Below are positions 51,812-57,578 of a DNA stretch of 57,578 nucleotides, in pieces. The DNA lies in NCBI GenBank assembly GCA_022768865.1, contig JALELH010000100.1, positions 1-57,578 of the forward strand, given 5' to 3'. This DNA comes from Spirochaetia bacterium (lineage in GTDB: Bacteria; Spirochaetota; Spirochaetia; Treponematales; Treponemataceae). Numbering within the stretch: position 1 is the first letter of the stretch; every line of letters begins with the position of its first letter. Under the pieces are notes generated by a model. It worked only from the letters and a program-made list of their open reading frames with translations, made no database searches and was not told the DNA's origin. Position numbers and translations under genes: made by a program.

Positions 51812-54800
51812 TTTATTTGCAGAACAGTATGTTGACGGTTACAGAATAGAACTCTTTCAGATGTATAACTGGGGAGTCTTTAACAATACGATTTATACAG
51901 AAACTTTTAACGGCAAGTCTGCACTTTTAACCGGAAATAACGGAATCGGAAAAACAACACTTGTAGACGGCCTTGTTACCTTACTGGTTCCTTCTGCCTA
52001 CAGAAAATATAATCAGTCATCTGGAACAGAAAAGAGCAGGGACAGGGACGAAGAAAGCTATGTTCTGGGTGCCTATGGAAATAAACAGGAAGAAGATTCT
52101 GCCGTAAGCAAGGCACAATACCTGAGAAATAAAGATACAATTTCTATTTTAAATGGTGTCTTCTATAATGATAAATTAAAGAACTACGTTAGTCTGCTGC
52201 AGGTAAGGTATTTTAAAGGGTCAGAAATTAAAAGGATTTTTGGCATTACAAGGTCTAAACTTACTATTGAAGAAATTAATGATTTTCTTAACGGTAACAA
52301 TAGTCCCCTTGATACTTCCGGCAAATGGAAGCGGTTTATAACGGAAAAATACAGCACTATTTTTAAAGATGAATTCAAGCCATATAGTTCCATTTATTCA
52401 GAGATTTTTGGCTTTAAATCTGACAATGCACTTAAGCTTTTTTCTCAAATCGTAGGCCTTAAAGTACTGGATAATTTAAATACATTCATAAAAACTGCCA
52501 TGCTTGACCCCATAGACACAAAGAGCGAATTTGAAAAGCTGCAGGAAAACTATAAAAAGCTTGTCCTTTCTGATAAAGAAATTAAGAAGACTAAGTATCA
52601 GCTTTCCCTTTTGCAGGAAGTCTTTGATAAAGGAGAAGCCTGGAAGAAGACACGAACAGAGCAGGCAAAGAATGCAGACCTTTTATCTACGCTGCCTGCA
52701 TGGACTGCAAAAAGTTCAATAGATTTTCTTGAAAGCTTAAAATGTCAGAAGGAAGAAGATTTAAAAAGAGAAGAAAGCCGGAAAACTGCAAAAGAGAAAA
52801 TACAGGAATCCATACAGACAGAAATTGACGGAATTAAGATAACCCTTGCAAGTCTGGACATAACAAGAGAAATGGACAAGCTTGATAGCCAGATAAAGCT
52901 TTTTTCTGAAAAGAAAGAAAATGCACTCCGTGAATATGATTTATATAAACGCAATGCAACTATTCTTGAGCTTCCGCTGCCGCAAAATGAAAAAACATTT
53001 GCTGCCAATTCTTCAAAGCTGAATAAATTAATGCAGACCCTGGAAGCAGAGAATAATGCTGTAGAAGATAAAAAGTTTAATGCACGTAAGACACAGGAAG
53101 AAGTTAATTCTGAAATAGAAAAAAATAAAGCAGAACTTGAATCTTTAGGAGAGCGCAGGACAAATATTCCTTCTTCAAACCTGAGTATAAGAAGCATGAT
53201 CTGCAAGGCCATTAAATGTGAAGAAGAAGAGCTTCCTTTTGCCGGAGAATTGATTCAGGTAAAGGAATCAGAAAAAAAATGGGAATATGCTATAGAAAGG
53301 CTGCTTCATCATTTTGCTCTTACTTTGCTTGTGCCGGAAAATTATTACAATCGTGTTACTGCATTTGTAAAGGACAACAACATCAACGGAAGGATTGTTT
53401 ATTTCAAGGTTGAAGATTCAGTCTTTGACAGTTATGAAATTGATACAGACAGTAACACTGTTCCCGGAAAAATAGAACTAAAGCAAAATACCTTGTTTAC
53501 AGGCTGGCTCAATAAGTATGTAAATGATCATTTTGATTTTTTATGTACAGACGAAATAAAGGAGATAAATGCAAATAAAAGAGTCATTACGTCCTCCGGC
53601 TTAATTAAAAATGAGTACAGAAATGAAAAAGATGACCGCAACAAAAATACAAATAAAATCCTTCAGGTATTGGGCTGGGATAATACAGAAAAGAAAAAGC
53701 TGTTAAGCAACAGAATTGACGAACTGCTTGAAGAACAGAATTCCATAAATGCAGAAATTAAAACTATTGCAGACAGGGAAAGGTTAATTAATAATAAGCT
53801 TAATTCAGTCCGGAACCTGGAAGACATAATTTCCTGGGATACTATTGATTATTTTTCATGCAGTGTAAGGATAGATGAATTTGAACAGACAAAAAGAAAA
53901 CTGGAAGCGTCAGAAAAGTCAAAGGAATTCCAGGAATATAATTCCAAGTTAAAGATAAAGAAAACAGAACTGGACGAAGTAACAAAGAATATTCTTGAAA
54001 TATATGGAAATTGTGAAAAACTAAAGCTGACAATAGAAGAAACAAATGAAGAATTAAACGTTAACTATCAGGCCTGGGAAACATATAAAGATACCGAAAC
54101 AATAGAAGACAAGTTAGGAATTTTCATTAAGGAATTTCAGATAAAGGAAAAAGAAATCAGTTCCACAAGGGCGCTGAAATCTATCCAGAAAAATATTGCA
54201 GATAGACTGGGCAAAAACAGGGACTTGCTTGAAAAGCAGTTAAAGCTGCAGAACGACGAATTAACAGAAAAGATGATTGCCTTAACTTCTCCGTCCAGAG
54301 ATGTAATAAACCAATACGATGACTGGAGTGTGGAATTTGCAGATGTAAAGCCAACGTCAGATTATTTAGGGGACTTTGAAGCAATATATGCCAGACTAAA
54401 AAAAGACGACCTGCCTAAATACGAAGCACAGTTCCACGATTATCTTAATAACACAATTAATCAGGACTTAATTGATTTCAGCGAATTCATAGACAGCAAG
54501 CAGCAGGAAATAAAAGTTGCAATAAGGGATTTGAATGCAAGTTTAAGAAGAATTACATATCAGAAAAATCCTGCAACTTATTTACAGCTGATTTACGATA
54601 ACACAAAAGATACCAGAATAAAGGAATTTAAGCAGAAGCTCATAAATGCAAAACCAGATGCCTATGAACTTACGCAGCACAATCCGGATTATGAAGCAAG
54701 AATTTATCATCAGGTAAAGGAATTCCTAGATTCCCTTCAGGCAAGCGAATCCACTAGAGCCTATGTCCTGGATCTAAGGAACTGGTTTAACTTTGCTGCC

Positions 54801-55214
54801 ATGGAATATTATGAAGACGGCGACAGGCAGAAGCAGTATTACAGCAATAGCAGCAGCTTAAGTGGCGGTGAAAAGGCAAAACTTACATATACGATTCTTG
54901 CATCTGCCGTTACGTATCAGTTTGGCTTAAATGAAGACAAGTCATCTTCTTTCAGGTTTGTAATTGTTGATGAAGTATTCAGCAGAAGTGATGCCATAAA
55001 TTCACAGTATGCTATGGAACTTTTTAAGCAGCTTGATTTGCAGGTAATGGTAGTAACGCCAATGGATAAAGTAAATATTGTTGAAGATTATATTTCTTCC
55101 ATTCATATTACGGAAAGCATTTCTGATAAAGAATCCAGGCTGCTGTCCATGACAATTGACAGATACCAGGACTATAAAGAGGAATGGGAGAAGTCAAATG
55201 ATAATGCTCAATGA
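51801..55214 (+). CDS. jetC: JetC (Wadjet SMC-like ATPase)
   Basis: 1137 residues, overlapping jetB by 11 bases. Walker A is LTGNNGIGKTTLVDGL near residue 43, two long coiled coils lie around a hinge near 420-560, and the signature SLSGGEKAKLTYTIL and Walker B RFVIVDEVFSRSD lie near 1014-1060. JetABC extrude DNA loops and test whether a circle is small; JetD then cuts. All motor motifs are intact. Confidence 0.93.
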   Translation: MNNDLFAEQYVDGYRIELFQMYNWGVFNNTIYTETFNGKSALLTGNNGIGKTTLVDGLVTLLVPSAYRKYNQSSGTEKSRDRDEESYVLGAYGNKQEEDSAVSKAQYLRNKDTISILNGVFYNDKLKNYVSLLQVRYFKGSEIKRIFGITRSKLTIEEINDFLNGNNSPLDTSGKWKRFITEKYSTIFKDEFKPYSSIYSEIFGFKSDNALKLFSQIVGLKVLDNLNTFIKTAMLDPIDTKSEFEKLQENYKKLVLSDKEIKKTKYQLSLLQEVFDKGEAWKKTRTEQAKNADLLSTLPAWTAKSSIDFLESLKCQKEEDLKREESRKTAKEKIQESIQTEIDGIKITLASLDITREMDKLDSQIKLFSEKKENALREYDLYKRNATILELPLPQNEKTFAANSSKLNKLMQTLEAENNAVEDKKFNARKTQEEVNSEIEKNKAELESLGERRTNIPSSNLSIRSMICKAIKCEEEELPFAGELIQVKESEKKWEYAIERLLHHFALTLLVPENYYNRVTAFVKDNNINGRIVYFKVEDSVFDSYEIDTDSNTVPGKIELKQNTLFTGWLNKYVNDHFDFLCTDEIKEINANKRVITSSGLIKNEYRNEKDDRNKNTNKILQVLGWDNTEKKKLLSNRIDELLEEQNSINAEIKTIADRERLINNKLNSVRNLEDIISWDTIDYFSCSVRIDEFEQTKRKLEASEKSKEFQEYNSKLKIKKTELDEVTKNILEIYGNCEKLKLTIEETNEELNVNYQAWETYKDTETIEDKLGIFIKEFQIKEKEISSTRALKSIQKNIADRLGKNRDLLEKQLKLQNDELTEKMIALTSPSRDVINQYDDWSVEFADVKPTSDYLGDFEAIYARLKKDDLPKYEAQFHDYLNNTINQDLIDFSEFIDSKQQEIKVAIRDLNASLRRITYQKNPATYLQLIYDNTKDTRIKEFKQKLINAKPDAYELTQHNPDYEARIYHQVKEFLDSLQASESTRAYVLDLRNWFNFAAMEYYEDGDRQKQYYSNSSSLSGGEKAKLTYTILASAVTYQFGLNEDKSSSFRFVIVDEVFSRSDAINSQYAMELFKQLDLQVMVVTPMDKVNIVEDYISSIHITESISDKESRLLSMTIDRYQDYKEEWEKSNDNAQ

Positions 55215-56388
55215 GTTGCATGAAAAGGCGGATAATCTTTTTAAGTCTTACTGTCAGAATAAAATTACCGGCTTTTTTTCTGATGCCATTGATTCTTTCT
55301 TTCCTCTGGAAATAAGAGCCAACAAAGGAAAGGTAAATGATGATATTAGGCAAAGGGCAAAAGAACTGGAAGAAATCATAAATAATTCCAAAGAAAAAAA
55401 GGGCAGGGGGTATTCCCTTGAAATAGAAAAAATACAATCCCGCACAAATGGAGTACAAACGGCAGTAAGACGGATTTATTTTAGTACAGAAGAAGACTAC
55501 CTTACATTCATCAGTAAAAAGAAGAACGTAAACAGGCTGGAAAATGCTGCCAGATACATTAAAGAAAATCTTAATTCAAAAATCAACATACAGGACTGGT
55601 GCCTGAAACATATTCAGATTTTGCTTGAAGAACAGGAAGAAAGTTATTGGGAAAACATTATTCTATGTGTAAACTGGCTGAATGAAAATCAGGATTCCGG
55701 AATCTATATCAGAAACATTCAGCTGCCCGTGCATACAAAGTTTATAGAAAATAATAAGGGAATAATAAAAAGCCTGTCTGACAATGCAGAATGTAAAGAT
55801 GATTTTGAAACAACTTTCGGCCTTAAAGCAAAACCGGAAAGAATAAGGGTAAGAAGCCTTGATAATGCAATTAAAATAGAGATATTAGGAAAAGAACTGG
55901 AAGAATGCACTTTTGATATAGAAGATTTTGCACTTCTGCCAGAAGAACTTACAGACTCTATTACCGGTATTATTATAGTAGAAAATGAAATGGTTTATCT
56001 TACTTTTCCGGATGTTGCAGGTGCCATATGTTTATGGGGACACGGATTTACCGTAAATATTTTGAAGACTGTGGGCTGGTTAAAGGAAAAGCAGATTCTA
56101 TATTTTGGCGATTTAGATGAGCATGGTTTTGAAATATTATCAACTCTGCGTGCAAGTCTTCCGCAGGCAAAAACTTTCTGCATGGAAAAATCCATTTTAG
56201 AAAAGTATGACAGGTTTCTGGTTAAAGGTGTTCAGCTTGCAGGCAGGAAAATTCCTGAAAACCTTACGGATGCAGAAAAAGAAACATTCATGATTTTAAG
56301 AAACGCACCCATAGAAAAATCCAGACTGGAACAGGAAAGGATTACCAATATAGACATAAAAAATTCTTTATTTGAAGCTATGGGTTAA
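55198..56388 (+). CDS. jetD: JetD (Wadjet nuclease, DUF3322/DUF2220)
   Basis: 396 residues from ATG 55198, 17 bases into the end of jetC; the longer frame from 55156 has no own ribosome site. An N-terminal winged-helix region is followed by a Toprim-like DUF2220 part: GIIIVENEMVYLTFP with the catalytic Glu, and YFGDLDEHGFEIL with the Asp motif. It nicks or cuts the circular plasmid that the motor has trapped. It looks active, unlike JetA. Confidence 0.92.
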   Translation: MIMLNELHEKADNLFKSYCQNKITGFFSDAIDSFFPLEIRANKGKVNDDIRQRAKELEEIINNSKEKKGRGYSLEIEKIQSRTNGVQTAVRRIYFSTEEDYLTFISKKKNVNRLENAARYIKENLNSKINIQDWCLKHIQILLEEQEESYWENIILCVNWLNENQDSGIYIRNIQLPVHTKFIENNKGIIKSLSDNAECKDDFETTFGLKAKPERIRVRSLDNAIKIEILGKELEECTFDIEDFALLPEELTDSITGIIIVENEMVYLTFPDVAGAICLWGHGFTVNILKTVGWLKEKQILYFGDLDEHGFEILSTLRASLPQAKTFCMEKSILEKYDRFLVKGVQLAGRKIPENLTDAEKETFMILRNAPIEKSRLEQERITNIDIKNSLFEAMG

Positions 56389-56580
56389 ATGCTATATGCC
56401 TGCTTTAAGTCGTTCCGATTATGTGAAGGGCAGGCCATGTCCCTCTGTGTCAATATAGTTGTCGTCCATAAAACCTGATATAATGTACAAATCAGCAGAA
56501 AACTTCATATGCTTTTAAGTTATCTATTCAAATCTATTCAAACATTTACTTTTTTGTTACTTTAAAAGCAGTGGGGACAA

Positions 56581-57351
56581 ATGACAGAAATTAGCAATCA
56601 GATCAAAATAAAACTTTCAGAAATTGAACGGAAAGAAAATATACAGATTCTTTATGCCTGTGAAAGCGGAAGCAGGGCATGGGGTTTTGCAAGTCCAGAC
56701 AGCGACTATGATGTCCGTTTTGTTTATTCTCGGCCTGTTGAATTCTATTTGAAGCTGGAAAATCAGAAAGATACTCTGGAATGTGAACTGAATGAAGTCT
56801 ATGATATTTCCGGCTGGGATGTAAAGAAGTTTTTGCTTCAGCTGAATAAGTCTAATCCGTCTATTTTTGAATGGGCAGCATCCCCTATTGTCTATAAAAC
56901 TACAAAAGAATGGAATGAAATTGTTCAGGTCATGAATAATCATTTTTCAAAGCTGAAGAGTCTGCATCATTACAATTCAATTACAAAGAATAACCTGAAA
57001 CGTTTTTTTGCGGAAAAGACAGAAGTCAGGTATAAGCCATACCTTTATAACTTAAGGCAATGTCTGGCCTGCCAGTGGATAATGAAAAAAAACATTCAGC
57101 CGCCCATCGAATTTGATGTTTTGCAGGCAGCCTGTCTTCCGGAAGAATTAAAGGAATCCGCAGGCATACTGGTGGAGCGTAAAAAATCCATTGGAGAAAA
57201 GGAAACAGGGCCGCGTATCAGGGAAATAGATTTATATATTGATTCCGTTGTTTCTGAAGTAGAAGAATATCTTGAAAAAAACGCCGAAAAAAAGCCTTTA
57301 GAATATGATGAATTAAACAGACTCTTTCTGAAAGTAACCGGATACAGATAA
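56581..57351 (+). CDS. RlaP-type nucleotidyltransferase
   Basis: 256 residues. ESGSRAWGFASPDSDYDVRF at 28-47 is the nucleotidyltransferase GS...DxD motif of the RlaP (RNA-ligase-associated) family, followed by YDISGWDVKKFLLQLNKSNP. Family members are placed beside RNA repair genes, but I see no ligase here. The substrate is unknown. A weak site GGGGACA precedes ATG 56581. Confidence 0.8.
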   Translation: MTEISNQIKIKLSEIERKENIQILYACESGSRAWGFASPDSDYDVRFVYSRPVEFYLKLENQKDTLECELNEVYDISGWDVKKFLLQLNKSNPSIFEWAASPIVYKTTKEWNEIVQVMNNHFSKLKSLHHYNSITKNNLKRFFAEKTEVRYKPYLYNLRQCLACQWIMKKNIQPPIEFDVLQAACLPEELKESAGILVERKKSIGEKETGPRIREIDLYIDSVVSEVEEYLEKNAEKKPLEYDELNRLFLKVTGYR

Positions 57352-57473
57352 TCATGAAGAACGAAGGTCAGCTGGTTATAAAACCTGCCTGTTATATTAT
57401 CCGGCAAATTATGATTTGTTTTATTATGATTATTTCAGCTTTATATTTTGCCGTTTGATGCTATAATATTGCC

Positions 57474-57578
57474 ATGGGTAAGGTTGAATACATTTCCGTG
57501 CAGCAGGCGGCAGGCAACTGGCACATTTCAGAACGCAGCGTGCGCAATTACTGTTCTCTTGGAAGAATTGAGGGTGCA
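57474..57578 (+). CDS. Start of an HTH DNA-binding protein, cut by window edge
   Basis: The frame from ATG 57474 gives 35 residues to the edge: MGKVEYISVQQAAGNW then HISERSVRNYCSLGRIEGA. This is a MerR-like helix-turn-helix of the kind at the start of many Treponema proteins, including Fic-type ones. The function of the rest cannot be seen. Confidence 0.55.
   Translation, partial: MGKVEYISVQQAAGNWHISERSVRNYCSLGRIEGA

Noticed and set aside
1..57578. tRNA or rRNA genes
   Set aside because: I saw no cloverleaf or T-loop pattern while reading; none reported, but a covariance search was not possible.

Overview
The window looks like a spirochaete of the genus Treponema, most likely T. succinifaciens. 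The DNA is AT-rich and carries DUF4143-type ATPases, AAA/PD-(D/E)XK proteins, LPP20-like lipoproteins and a type III-A CRISPR locus. The CARF nuclease of that locus has D294, E308 and K310 at the numbering I remember for the characterised T. succinifaciens Card1. The replication and partition block at 41-44 kb means the DNA is a large plasmid or chromid, or an integrated one. I cannot tell which from the sequence.

Layout. 1-18.5 kb is an accessory, partly decayed region: small unknown genes, a truncated TOTE-type primase, an Rrf2 regulator, a deoxyinosine glycosylase, ATPases, toxin-antitoxin modules (VapBC-like, YefM/YoeB, XRE-ImmA plus PIN), an IS3-family element, and many fragments. 18.56-32.5 kb is a complete type III-A CRISPR-Cas locus: 15 repeats and 14 spacers, a leader, two tandem cas2 genes, cas1, csx20, a Nudix gene, a CARF-adenosine deaminase (Cad1 type), card1, csm5, csm4, csm3, csm2, cas10 and cas6. 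All cas genes are on the minus strand with overlaps or short gaps. 32.6-36 kb holds an array of small hairpins, ATPase remnants and an AAA/PD-(D/E)XK gene. 36-41 kb is a lipoprotein and exported-protein cluster. 41-44.4 kb is a replicon core (RepA-like, RHH protein, ParA) with 19-bp iterons on both sides. 44.4-49.7 kb holds a SWIM-SNF2 helicase and a second AAA/PD-(D/E)XK gene. 49.7-56.4 kb is a Wadjet (JetABCD) locus whose jetA is interrupted. The window ends in a nucleotidyltransferase and the start of an HTH protein.

How the genes work together. On target RNA recognition, Cas10 (GGDD intact) should make cyclic oligoadenylate. This would switch on two CARF effectors: Card1, a nuclease, and Cad1, which in studied relatives deaminates ATP to ITP. 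The Nudix enzyme is translationally coupled to Cad1 and could act on the deaminated nucleotide. Csx20 is a likely ring nuclease that would turn the signal off. Wadjet would act against circular plasmid DNA.

A striking theme is the number of long genes broken by one change: in-frame stops at 10904, 34075, 37568, 49716 and 50739, and one-base shifts at homopolymers at 7344-7352, 8608-8617 and 40752-40759. Some may be phase-variable switches, some real decay, some sequencing error.
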